Shown piece by piece: positions 37,334-45,069 of a DNA stretch of 64,000 nt (its first letter is position 1; the number at the start of each line of letters is the position of its first letter). The DNA comes from Terrirubrum flagellatum. Its GTDB lineage: Bacteria; Pseudomonadota; Alphaproteobacteria; Rhizobiales; Beijerinckiaceae. The DNA is taken from NCBI RefSeq assembly GCF_022059845.1, contig NZ_CP091851.1:4030001-4094000 (forward strand). The letters are read 5' to 3'. The translations under genes were made by a program, and so were the position numbers. The notes beneath the pieces were generated by a model. It had not been told where the DNA came from. It did not search any database and was given only the letters and a program-made list of their open reading frames with translations.

Positions 37334-37356
37334 CTTCCTACAAATTTTGTAGGAAG
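37334..37356. promoter_or_regulatory. Palindrome, candidate activator site 2
   Basis: A perfect 23-bp palindrome: CTTCCTACAAA (37334-37344), central T, TTTGTAGGAAG (37346-37356). Its centre lies 30 bp, about three helical turns, from that of site 1 and about 87 nt upstream of the predicted start. It also lies just past the MFS pump stop codon on the same strand. It lacks a T-run, so a terminator role is less likely. Confidence 0.5.
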
Positions 37357-37389
37357 CGCAACATTGCGTTGCATGGAGGGCGCGGGAGC

Positions 37390-38979
37390 TCAGTGGCCCC
37401 CGCCGCCGCCAGCCGCGGCCGGCTTGCGCACGAACACCACCACGCAGGCGAGGCCGGCGAAGAGCAGGGTCAGCACCAGGAACACGTCGGAGAAGCTGAG
37501 CACCAGCGCCTCGCGCCGAAGCATGCCGACCAGGCGGCTCGCCGTCATCGCCTCGGCCTTGTCGCCGAAGGTCGCGAAGCTCTGCTGGAGCTGGTTGAAC
37601 ACGGCGACCGCATTGTCGCGGCCCCAGCTCACGCCGTCGCGCAGGCGCTGCAGATGGAGGTCGGTGCGATCATTGAGAACCGTGTTGATCAGCGCAAGAC
37701 CGACCGCGCCGCCGAGATTGCGGGTCAGATTGAACAGGCCGGACGCGTTCTTCATCATCGACGGCGCCAGCGTGCCGAGCGCGATGTTGTTGATCGACAC
37801 CATGCAGGTCATCAGCGAGACGCCGCGCAGCACCTGCGGGATCAGCAGCTCGTAGAAATCCCAGTCATGGGTGATCGAGGTCATGATCAGCGTGCCGGCC
37901 GCAAAGCCCATGAAGCCGGCGAACAGCATCACGCGAGGATCGAGGATGGTCATGAGGCGCCCGGCGATCGGCGCGGTGAAGAACATGCAGAGACCGGTGA
38001 CGAACATGGTCTCGCCGATCATCAGCGAATCATAGCCGCGCACGCGGCCGAGATAGACCGGGAAAAGATAGGTCAGGCCATAAAGGCCGATGCCCATCAC
38101 GAAGGAGAAGATCGAGCCTGTCGCAAAATTGCGATCGAGAAAGGCGCGGAGATCGACAATCGGCTCCTTCGCCGTCAGCACGCGCCAGAAGAACACGACG
38201 GCGCCGATGACGCAGAGCACGCCCGTGACGAACACGGCCTCGTCCTGGAACCAGTCATTGTTCGGGCCTTCCTCCAGCACATATTCGAGACAGCCGAGGA
38301 ACAGAGCCATCGAGCCAAGCCCGACCCAGTCGAAATGATCGAACAGCGACAGGTTGGGCTTGTCGAAGTCGATCATGACGACCGCCATGACCGTGACGAT
38401 GATCCCGGGAATGACATTGATGAAGAACAGCCAGTGCCAGGAGAGCGCGTCGGTGAGATAGCCGCCGACCGTCGGGCCAATCGTCGGCGCGAGCGTCGCG
38501 ACAAGGCCGATCATCGGCGAAACGATGGGGCGCATGCGCGGCGGGAAGATCGTGAAGGCCGACGCGAACACGGTCGGGATCATGCCGCCGCCGATGAAGC
38601 CCTGCAGCGCGCGATAGACGATCATCTCATTGATCGAACTCGCCGTGCCGCAGAGAAAGCTCATCAGCGTGAAACCGCCGGCGGAGATCGCGAAGATCCA
38701 GCGCGTCGAGAGCATGCGCGACAGGAATCCCGAGAGCGGGATCATGATCACTTCGGCGATGAGATAGGCGGTCTGCACCCAGGAGATCTCATCGGCGGAC
38801 GCGCCAAGGCCGGCCTGGATTTCCGCCAGCGAGGCGGAGACGATCTGGATGTCGAGGATCGCCATGAACATGCCGAACACCATGCCGAAGAAGGTGAGCA
38901 GCTTGCGCGTGCTGACCGTCTGTTCCGGCGGGGCGATTGACGTGGCGGCGTTAGCGGTCGCAGCGGCCATGGCGGCCAT
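37390..38979 (-). CDS. emrB: DHA2-family MFS multidrug efflux pump (EmrB/QacA)
   Basis: This 529-aa proton-driven exporter has about 14 transmembrane helices. It shows ILDIQIVSASLAEIQAGL, the typical DHA2 entry motif (family LDxTIVNVALP), WVQTAYLIAEVIMIPLSG and GPTVGGYLTD (motif C-like). It works with the periplasmic adaptor encoded just upstream, as in EmrAB. It ends in a Gly/His-rich tail. The adaptor gene is 61 nt upstream and a TetR regulator is divergent. Confidence 0.92.
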   Translation of the reverse strand: MAAMAAATANAATSIAPPEQTVSTRKLLTFFGMVFGMFMAILDIQIVSASLAEIQAGLGASADEISWVQTAYLIAEVIMIPLSGFLSRMLSTRWIFAISAGGFTLMSFLCGTASSINEMIVYRALQGFIGGGMIPTVFASAFTIFPPRMRPIVSPMIGLVATLAPTIGPTVGGYLTDALSWHWLFFINVIPGIIVTVMAVVMIDFDKPNLSLFDHFDWVGLGSMALFLGCLEYVLEEGPNNDWFQDEAVFVTGVLCVIGAVVFFWRVLTAKEPIVDLRAFLDRNFATGSIFSFVMGIGLYGLTYLFPVYLGRVRGYDSLMIGETMFVTGLCMFFTAPIAGRLMTILDPRVMLFAGFMGFAAGTLIMTSITHDWDFYELLIPQVLRGVSLMTCMVSINNIALGTLAPSMMKNASGLFNLTRNLGGAVGLALINTVLNDRTDLHLQRLRDGVSWGRDNAVAVFNQLQQSFATFGDKAEAMTASRLVGMLRREALVLSFSDVFLVLTLLFAGLACVVVFVRKPAAAGGGGGH

Positions 38980-39040
38980 CTCCTGAGGAGGGCGAACGAT
39001 CCGCGCGACTTTGGATCAGCCGCGCGGAGAGGATTTCAGA

Positions 39041-40378
39041 TCAGCTTTTCGGGCCAGTGCGCGTATCGACCGACGCGACCACGGACAGGCCCGGACGCAA
39101 AATCCCAAGCGCCGCAACATCAACCGGCACCTGCACGCGCACCGGCACGCGCTGGGTGATCTTGGTGAAGTTGCCGGTCGCGTTCTCCGGCGGCAGCAGG
39201 CTGAAGGTCGAACCCGAAGCCGGCGAGAAGCTCTCGACGGTTCCTTCGAAGGCGCGCCCTTTCACGGAGTCGATCTTGAGCGTCACCTTCTGGCCCGGCC
39301 TGATCTCGCCAAGCTGCGTCTCCTTGAAGTTCGCAGCGATATAGACGCTCTGCAGCGGCACCAGAGCCAGCAGACGCGAACCCGGCGCGACGAACATGCC
39401 TGGCTGCGCGGCGCGGTTGCCGACGACGCCGTCGACAGGCGCGCGGATCACGGTCGCGTCGAGATCGTTGCGCGCCTTGGCGATGGCGGCGTCGAGCTCC
39501 TTCGCGACCTGCTCGGCTTCAACCTTCTGCGCTTTGATGACGCCGAGATTGGCCTCAGCCGACGCAAGCGCCGCCCTGGCGTTCACGACCGCGGCGTTGC
39601 TCTGGTCGCGATCGGCGGTCGCCTGATCAAGCGTCGCTTTCGACGAGAAATTCTGCTGCGCCAGTTGCTGCGCGCGGACGAACGCCGCGGCGGCGCGGGT
39701 CGCGCCCGCTTCCGCCGAAACAATGCCGGCGCGCGCGCCTTCGATCTGCGATTCCTGCGCGACGATCTGCTGCTCGATGCGGGCGATCGTCGCCGACTGG
39801 GTGGCGCGCTTCGCTTCCGCCGACTGCAGCGCGACGCGATAATCGACATCGTCGAGCGTCACGAGCACATCGCCCGCCTTGACGCGATCACCGTCCTTCA
39901 CCGCCACCTTCGCGACATAGCCCGACACTTTCACGCCAAGCGTGGACACGTCCGCCTGCACATAGGCGTCATCGGTCGAGACCATGAAGCGGCTAACCGT
40001 CCACCATTCATGGCCATACCAGCCGCCGGCGGCGAGCGCGCCAATCAGGATGACGGGGAGCACCACCTTGCGGACGCCGCCCTTCTTCTTGGCGGGCGTC
40101 TCCTGCTTGGCGGCAGAGGGCGAGGCCGGCGTCTGCTTCGCTTCCGGCGCCTCAGCCGGGCGCTCGGCGATTTTGGCTTCCGCCGCCGGCTCGGGCTTGG
40201 CCTCGGGCTTAGCCTCGGCCTTGGGTTCGATCTTGAGATCCCTGACTTCGGCGCGGGAGCGGTCCCACGCCACGATATTGGATGCGTCAGCCTCCGCCGG
40301 AGCGGTCTGGGAGCGAGCAGATTCCATGTTCATGCCTCCGACTTCCGTTCCCGGGAGGGTTTCGCCTCCGGATTTCAC
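39041..40378 (-). CDS. emrA: HlyD/EmrA-type membrane fusion protein
   Basis: This 445-aa adaptor links the inner-membrane pump to an outer-membrane channel. It has an unusually long, charged, Ala/Glu/Pro-rich cytoplasmic N-terminus (about 105 residues), one transmembrane helix (VVLPVILIGALAAGGWYGH), a biotinyl-lipoyl motif (KVSGYVAKVAVKDGDRVKAG), a long coiled coil and the beta-barrel part (VIRAPVDGVVGNRAAQPG). It is the first gene of the emrA-emrB operon, with a TetR-type operator copy just upstream of its start. Confidence 0.9.
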   Translation of the reverse strand: MKSGGETLPGTEVGGMNMESARSQTAPAEADASNIVAWDRSRAEVRDLKIEPKAEAKPEAKPEPAAEAKIAERPAEAPEAKQTPASPSAAKQETPAKKKGGVRKVVLPVILIGALAAGGWYGHEWWTVSRFMVSTDDAYVQADVSTLGVKVSGYVAKVAVKDGDRVKAGDVLVTLDDVDYRVALQSAEAKRATQSATIARIEQQIVAQESQIEGARAGIVSAEAGATRAAAAFVRAQQLAQQNFSSKATLDQATADRDQSNAAVVNARAALASAEANLGVIKAQKVEAEQVAKELDAAIAKARNDLDATVIRAPVDGVVGNRAAQPGMFVAPGSRLLALVPLQSVYIAANFKETQLGEIRPGQKVTLKIDSVKGRAFEGTVESFSPASGSTFSLLPPENATGNFTKITQRVPVRVQVPVDVAALGILRPGLSVVASVDTRTGPKS

Positions 40379-40401
40379 CGGCCCTTGCCGACAAATTGAA
40401 C

Positions 40402-40416
40402 GAACGGTTCAGTCAA
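40402..40416. promoter_or_regulatory. TetR operator copy 1
   Basis: The sequence GAACGGTTCAGTCAA in the emrA-tetR divergent region is repeated with 14 of 15 matches at 40463-40477. The GAACGGTTC core is a partial palindrome of the kind bound by TetR-family dimers. Confidence 0.55.
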
Positions 40417-40462
40417 CTGGCGGTTGACTACCACCCGACCTTCCTATACGCAAGAGGAAACT

Positions 40463-40477
40463 GAACGGTTCGGTCAA
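40463..40477. promoter_or_regulatory. TetR operator copy 2
   Basis: The sequence GAACGGTTCGGTCAA lies 61 bp from copy 1 in the same orientation and 5 nt before the tetR ATG, a position suited to autorepression. Confidence 0.55.
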
Positions 40478-40482
40478 AAAAG

Positions 40483-41121
40483 ATGACAGCCCTCGCCGCC
40501 CTGGTTCCGGCCCCGGAGCCGCCCGTCGATAACGCCAAGCGACGTCAGATCGTCGAGGGGGCCCGCCGCGTCTTCCTGGCGCAGGGGTTCGAGGGCGCCA
40601 GCATGAACGACATCGCCAAGGCGGCGGGCGTCTCCAAGGGCACGCTCTATGTCTATTTCGAGAACAAGGAGCTGCTGTTCTCGGCGGTGGTCGGCGAGGA
40701 GCGCTACGCCCACATCAACGAGATTTTCAAGGTCGACCAGGGCGACCCCGATATCGAGGGCGTGCTGACTCGCGTGGGCGTCGATCTCGCTCTCTTCCTC
40801 TGCCAGCCGCGCGTCATCTCGGCGATGCGCGTCGTCATGGGCATCGCCGAGCGCATGCCCGAGCTCGGCCGCGAGTTCTATGAGAATGGTCCCGCGCTCA
40901 GCGCCGGACGCCTTGCGGCCTATCTCGATGCGCGGGTCGCCGCAGGGCAGCTCGAGATTCCCGACACGTTCCTCGCCGCACGACAGTTTCTCGAACTGTC
41001 GCATGCGATGGTGCTGAAGCCGATGCTGTTCGGCTGCAAGAAAGAAGCGTCGCGCGAAGACATCGACTATATCGTCAAATCGGCGGTGACCTTCTTCATG
41101 AAGGCCTACGCGAAGAGCTGA
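40483..41121 (+). CDS. TetR family transcriptional regulator
   Basis: This 212-aa repressor has an N-terminal helix-turn-helix (RQIVEGARRVFLAQGFEGAS followed by MNDIAKAAGVSKGTLYVYF, about residues 22-63) and a ligand-binding C-terminal domain. It is divergent from emrAB and probably represses it until a pump substrate binds. The ATG at 40483 has no Shine-Dalgarno and lies right after an operator copy, so a leaderless or very short-leader transcript is possible. Confidence 0.92.
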   Translation: MTALAALVPAPEPPVDNAKRRQIVEGARRVFLAQGFEGASMNDIAKAAGVSKGTLYVYFENKELLFSAVVGEERYAHINEIFKVDQGDPDIEGVLTRVGVDLALFLCQPRVISAMRVVMGIAERMPELGREFYENGPALSAGRLAAYLDARVAAGQLEIPDTFLAARQFLELSHAMVLKPMLFGCKKEASREDIDYIVKSAVTFFMKAYAKS

Positions 41122-41209
41122 CGCTTCGCGGCGTCAAAGTCTGGCGGCGTTCGCTTCAGCTAGCCCGGCTCGCCGCCGGTCATGGCGTGCGAACAGGCTT
41201 GGATCACCG

Positions 41210-42205
41210 TCAATATTCCGAGAAGATGCGCTCGATCTCCGCGGGGTCGGACGTTTTCGTCAGCGCAAGGGCGAGCAACAGCCGCGCCTTCTGCGGAATG
41301 AGATTGTCGCTGTTCACGAAGCCATATTCGCGCTGCTTCGTCGTGCGCGCCGTGCGGCCGCTGCCAGAGCGCGTCGCCTGCACCACGACGATTCCCTGCG
41401 CCACCGCTTCCTTTAGAATCTCCAGCTCTCCGGGCGCCGCCATGCCGGGCGCGAAACCGGCAGACACGATGCCTTTCGCGCCGGCCGCGATGAAAGCGCG
41501 GATCGCGGCGCCATCGACGCCTGCGTAGGAATAGGCGATATCGACGCGCGGCAACGCTTCGAGCGCGCGAATGTCAAATTCCGTATCGGGCGCCGTGCGG
41601 CGTTCGGTCTTGCGGTAATAGACCACTTCCTGCCCGTCGACATGACCAAGCACACCGAAATCGGGCGTGCGGAAGGTCTGCATGCGCGCCGTCGATGTTT
41701 TGGTCACGTCGCGCGCCGCCTGAATCTCATCGTTCAGCATCACCAGAACGCCGCGCCCGCGCGAGGCCGGGCATGCCGCGACGCAAATGGCGTTGACGAG
41801 ATTGAGCGCGCCGTCGGTCGATAGTCCGCTCAAGGGCCGCTGCGATCCCACGAGCACGACGGGGATCGAAACTTTCAGCGTGAGATTGAGGAAATAGGCG
41901 GTCTCCTCCAGCGTCGCCGTGCCGTGACCAATCACGATGCCTGTGAGATCGGGATGGTCGGCGACCAAAGTCTCGCAGAGCAAAATGATTTCCTTCCACT
42001 CCGGGAAGTAGATCTGCGGACTTGGCACGGCGCGAAAGCGGACCGGGATCACCTCGGCGATTTCAGCCGCCTCCGGCACCCGCGCGAGAATCTCGTCGGC
42101 ATGGAGGCGGCTGTCGTTCGCACCATAGTCGATGATGTCGAGAGAATTGCGGCCCAGCGAGGAGATGGTTCCGCCGGTTCCGATAAACGCGACCTTGGGC
42201 TTCAT
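41210..42205 (-). CDS. Asparaginase/glutaminase family protein with altered active site
   Basis: The 331-aa protein has the asparaginase fold. GTGGTISSLG provides the nucleophilic threonine, VGSQRPLSGLSTDG and the lysine in DVTKTSTARM are present, and the tail SDNLIPQKARLLLALAL is typical. The second catalytic motif, usually THGTDTxEETA, reads GHGTATLEETA. The threonine next to the dipole is kept, but the substrate-binding aspartate (Asp90 in E. coli AnsB) is alanine. It may act on another amide or be inactive. No signal peptide, so cytoplasmic. Confidence 0.85.
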   Translation of the reverse strand: MKPKVAFIGTGGTISSLGRNSLDIIDYGANDSRLHADEILARVPEAAEIAEVIPVRFRAVPSPQIYFPEWKEIILLCETLVADHPDLTGIVIGHGTATLEETAYFLNLTLKVSIPVVLVGSQRPLSGLSTDGALNLVNAICVAACPASRGRGVLVMLNDEIQAARDVTKTSTARMQTFRTPDFGVLGHVDGQEVVYYRKTERRTAPDTEFDIRALEALPRVDIAYSYAGVDGAAIRAFIAAGAKGIVSAGFAPGMAAPGELEILKEAVAQGIVVVQATRSGSGRTARTTKQREYGFVNSDNLIPQKARLLLALALTKTSDPAEIERIFSEY

Positions 42206-42498
42206 GGGATTCCCGTATGAGGATCAGGGCCTGTTGACAGTTAGAATTTGCGCGTGGCGCGATGCGGCGCGCCTCTCGCATCTTTATTGCAGCGGTCTGA
42301 AATGCGCGTCGAGAGATTTCGTCCGGCGCCGCAGAAGTCATGCCGCTGGCGCCCGGCCGACGTCCTCGATCGCCCTGCTTCCAGCGCGACCTAAGTCGGC
42401 GCGGGCGCGCCTCCCGGAAATGTGACTGTTGCTCCTAAATTTTGTAACGATTGCTTCACACCGCGCGCCTAGATCGGCGACGCGCAAGAGGAGATTGC

Positions 42499-42726
42499 AT
42501 GATCGATTCCGGCGGCGAGCGCCGGGTTTCAGCTGCTTCCCCCAGTCCGCCTGCCGGATCATCGTCCGCCGGCGACAAAGCAGCGAAAGACATTCCATCC
42601 GCAACGGTTCACAGTTTTCTCGACTTCAGGCTCAGATTTCTCAAGGTCCGCAAATTCGCCCTGGAACAGCAGATCGATGCTGTCGAGCGGGCTCTGGCGG
42701 ACATGGAACGGACGAACGCAACCTAG
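42499..42726 (+). CDS. Small hypothetical protein
   Basis: This 75-aa protein has a disordered Ser/Pro/Ala-rich first half and a charged helical second half (VHSFLDFRLRFLKVRKFALE then QQIDAVERALADMERTN) that looks like a coiled coil. A good ribosome site AAGAGGAG (42486-42493) precedes the ATG by 5 nt, which supports it as a real gene. The function is unknown. It sits alone between the asparaginase gene and tRNA-Gln. Confidence 0.55.
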   Translation: MIDSGGERRVSAASPSPPAGSSSAGDKAAKDIPSATVHSFLDFRLRFLKVRKFALEQQIDAVERALADMERTNAT

Positions 42727-42881
42727 CCGGACTGCCGCTCGGCGCCTACCGGCCTGCGCGCGGCCTTGAAGCGCCGCGTGCCCAAGTCCCGGACGGCCCC
42801 GCCTGCCGGCCGCAGGATCGGGCGATCGAGCGCTGAGCGCGGTCGCGCTCAAACATCAATAATCCCAGATGGTTAGCCTGA

Positions 42882-42955
42882 TGGCTGGGTCGCGTGGATT
42901 CGAACCACGATAGCGGGAATCAAAATCCCGAGTCCTACCATTAGACGACGACCCA
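42882..42955 (-). tRNA. tRNA-Gln (anticodon TTG)
   Basis: The 74-nt sequence includes an encoded CCA end. The acceptor stem pairs TGGGTCG with CGACCCA, the anticodon loop is TTTTGAT between GGGA and TCCC, and the T arm reads GTGGTTCGAATCCAC. It reads glutamine codons CAA (and CAG by wobble). Confidence 0.95.
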
Positions 42956-43096
42956 ACGAGCCGCGACGTAGCAGCGGGGGCGCAGCGCCGCAAGATCGCG
43001 AAGCGCCGGACCGACGCCCCCTGAGCCTGCTCTCAACGCCTTGCGCGGGCGAGATTCGGTCTGTAAGGACCCGCGACCGCAGGACACCCTGCACGC

Positions 43097-43186
43097 GGAG
43101 AGGTGGCAGAGCGGTTGAATGCACCGCACTCGAAATGCGGCATAGGGGCAACTCTATCGGGGGTTCGAATCCCCCCCTCTCCGCCA
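43097..43186 (+). tRNA. tRNA-Ser (anticodon CGA)
   Basis: The 90-nt class II tRNA has a long variable arm. The acceptor stem pairs GGAGAGG with CCTCTCC, discriminator G, encoded CCA; the anticodon loop is CTCGAAA between CCGCA and TGCGG; the T arm is GGGGGTTCGAATCCCCC. It reads UCG. Confidence 0.95.
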
Positions 43187-43453
43187 TCTAGCAATCCAAA
43201 CATTGCACGATCGGCGCGCGCCCGATGGGGCGGGCGACGCCGGAATCCTCTGCCGCCCCGTCGCCAGCCATTCCACCATTCGCTTCTCGGTGGTGAGGGG
43301 AGACGCGGCGATCAGCCATGTCCCGGACGCACGACTGTTTTCCTCGCGCAAGCGATCGATGCGTGCAAGACAAGGCTTTGAAGCAGGCTTTCGCGTGGGC
43401 TGATATCTTGCCGAACCGGCGCTCTGGTTCATGGAGGAGGCCCGCCGCGTAAA

Positions 43454-44683
43454 TTGCGCAGGACCAGATCGACATTGGATAGCGCCGGAGCTCCATCCGA
43501 CAAGCCGCCGCTCAGGGCGCCGCTCTGGCTGCTTGGCCTGCTTGCGATCAGCGGCACGCTCGGCATGCATATCTTCGTGCCGGCGCTCACCATCACCGCC
43601 GCCGATCTGAAGGCGAGCGTTGCGTCGATGCAGATGACGATCAGCGTCTATATCGCGGGCCTCGCCATCGGGCAGCTCGTCTATGGCCCGATCTCGGATC
43701 GCTTCGGGCGCAGGCCCGCGCTGATGGCCGGCCTTACGTTGTATGTCATCGCGAGCGTGGCGCTCGCGGTCACGACCGATGTGAATGTGCTGATCGCCGG
43801 GCGCTTCGTACAGGCGCTGGGCGGCTGCGCGGGGCTGGTACTCGGCCGCGCCATCGTGCGCGACCTTGCAGGACCGACGGACGCGGCGCGCCGGCTCGCC
43901 ATGCTCAATCTCATCATGATCGTCGGCCCCGCGCTGGCGCCGATCATTGGCGGCGCTCTCGCCGGCTTCACGGGCTGGCGCTCGATCATGATCCTCTTGT
44001 CCTTGCTGGGAGCGGCCGGCCTGATCGCCACGCTGACCCTGCTGCCCGAGACCCGCGCGCCCGGCCATGGCGCGCGCAGCGTCCGGGAACTGGCGCGCGA
44101 CTATTCCAGCCTGTTCGCTTCGCCGACCTTTCTCGGCTACTCGATTGGCGGCGGCTGCGCGACGACCTCGATGTACGGCTTCGTCAGCGTCGCGCCATTC
44201 GTCTTCATCAACGAACTCCATCGGCCGCACAGCGAGCTTGGCCTGCATCTGGCGGTCATCATTCTCGGCGCCTGGCTCGGCAGCATGGCGGCGAGCCGGC
44301 TGCTGCTGCATGTCGAGATGCGACGCCTGATGATCGCCGGCAATCTGCTCAGCCTTTTCGCCGCGCTCACACTGCTTGCAGCGGCGCTGTCCGGCGAGCT
44401 CACCGCCTTTCTCGCCACCGGCGTCATGTTTCTTTTCACCTTCGGCGCCGGCGTCGCCTCGCCGACCGCGCTGACGCAGGCGATCAGCGCCAATCCGCGC
44501 GTCGTAGGCTCGGCGTCAGGACTTTACGGATTTCTTCAGATGACAATCGGCGCGATCTGCACGGCCATGGCGACCTTCGGCGATCCAGCCGTCGCCGCGG
44601 CCATGACGCTGTCCGTGGCGGGCGTCATCGCGCAGATTTCATTCTGGATCGCCGCGCGCGCGAAAAAAGCCGTCTCCTCGTGA
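43454..44683 (+). CDS. Bcr/CflA-type MFS multidrug transporter
   Basis: This protein of about 409 aa has 12 transmembrane helices. It has the family entry LLAISGTLGMHIFVPALTIT, motif A GPISDRFGRRPALMAG, and GRFVQALGGCAGLVLGRAIV followed by a charged RDLAG, typical of the Bcr/CflA subfamily (drug or sulfonamide/bicyclomycin-type efflux). The start is uncertain: TTG at 43454 follows GGAGGAGG by 12 nt, and another in-frame TTG lies at 43475. It is a single gene with no adjacent regulator. Confidence 0.87.
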   Translation: MRRTRSTLDSAGAPSDKPPLRAPLWLLGLLAISGTLGMHIFVPALTITAADLKASVASMQMTISVYIAGLAIGQLVYGPISDRFGRRPALMAGLTLYVIASVALAVTTDVNVLIAGRFVQALGGCAGLVLGRAIVRDLAGPTDAARRLAMLNLIMIVGPALAPIIGGALAGFTGWRSIMILLSLLGAAGLIATLTLLPETRAPGHGARSVRELARDYSSLFASPTFLGYSIGGGCATTSMYGFVSVAPFVFINELHRPHSELGLHLAVIILGAWLGSMAASRLLLHVEMRRLMIAGNLLSLFAALTLLAAALSGELTAFLATGVMFLFTFGAGVASPTALTQAISANPRVVGSASGLYGFLQMTIGAICTAMATFGDPAVAAAMTLSVAGVIAQISFWIAARAKKAVSS

Positions 44684-44790
44684 GCCGGATCATCTGTCAT
44701 AGACAGATGAGAGAATGAAGCTTCCCGCCAGCGAAGCTTGCATCGCCATTTTCCGTCGGCGAAATTCGCACTGCTCTGTGGAGACGGCGC

Positions 44791-45009
44791 ATGGCCAGGA
44801 TGAATCTGAACGTCACCGTGCATCACGAGACCGACAGCGTGCGCCTGACTTTGTTCGAAGACGCCCGGGCTCTCGGATGGGTCGGCTTCACAGCAGCCGA
44901 ATTGGATGCGTTCATGCGGACCCTTGAAAGAGCCCGCGCCTTCCTCGGCGCCGCTGCGCCGGAGGATCACGCGTCGCAGCCCCTCCGTGAATCAAATCCG
45001 GAAAACTGA
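44791..45009 (+). CDS. Small hypothetical protein
   Basis: This 72-aa acidic protein has a predicted beta-hairpin (MNLNVTVHHETDSVRLTLF) and a helix (TAAELDAFMRTLERARAFLG). The ATG at 44791 is preceded by GGAG at 8 nt. No family is recognised. It lies 107 nt downstream of the MFS transporter on the same strand and may share its transcript. Confidence 0.5.
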   Translation: MARMNLNVTVHHETDSVRLTLFEDARALGWVGFTAAELDAFMRTLERARAFLGAAAPEDHASQPLRESNPEN

Positions 45010-45069
45010 GCACGCCGATCCCGGCGCGAAGTCCATCAGGGACGATCATTCGGGTCAAGACGGCAAAGA

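Noticed and set aside
37334-37356. The 23-bp palindrome as a Rho-independent terminator of emrB
   Set aside because: Its arms are AT-rich in the centre, there is no T-run on the minus strand after it, and the position fits an activator site of the sigma54 promoter better.
37039-38940. A 633-codon plus-strand open frame opposite the EmrB pump
   Set aside because: Its Asp/Arg/His-rich composition is the mirror of a membrane-protein gene; the opposite strand carries a clear 14-helix transporter.
42882-43186. Possible genomic-island attachment site at the adjacent tRNA-Gln and tRNA-Ser genes
   Set aside because: No integrase gene, no repeat of a tRNA 3' end and no change in composition are visible on either side.
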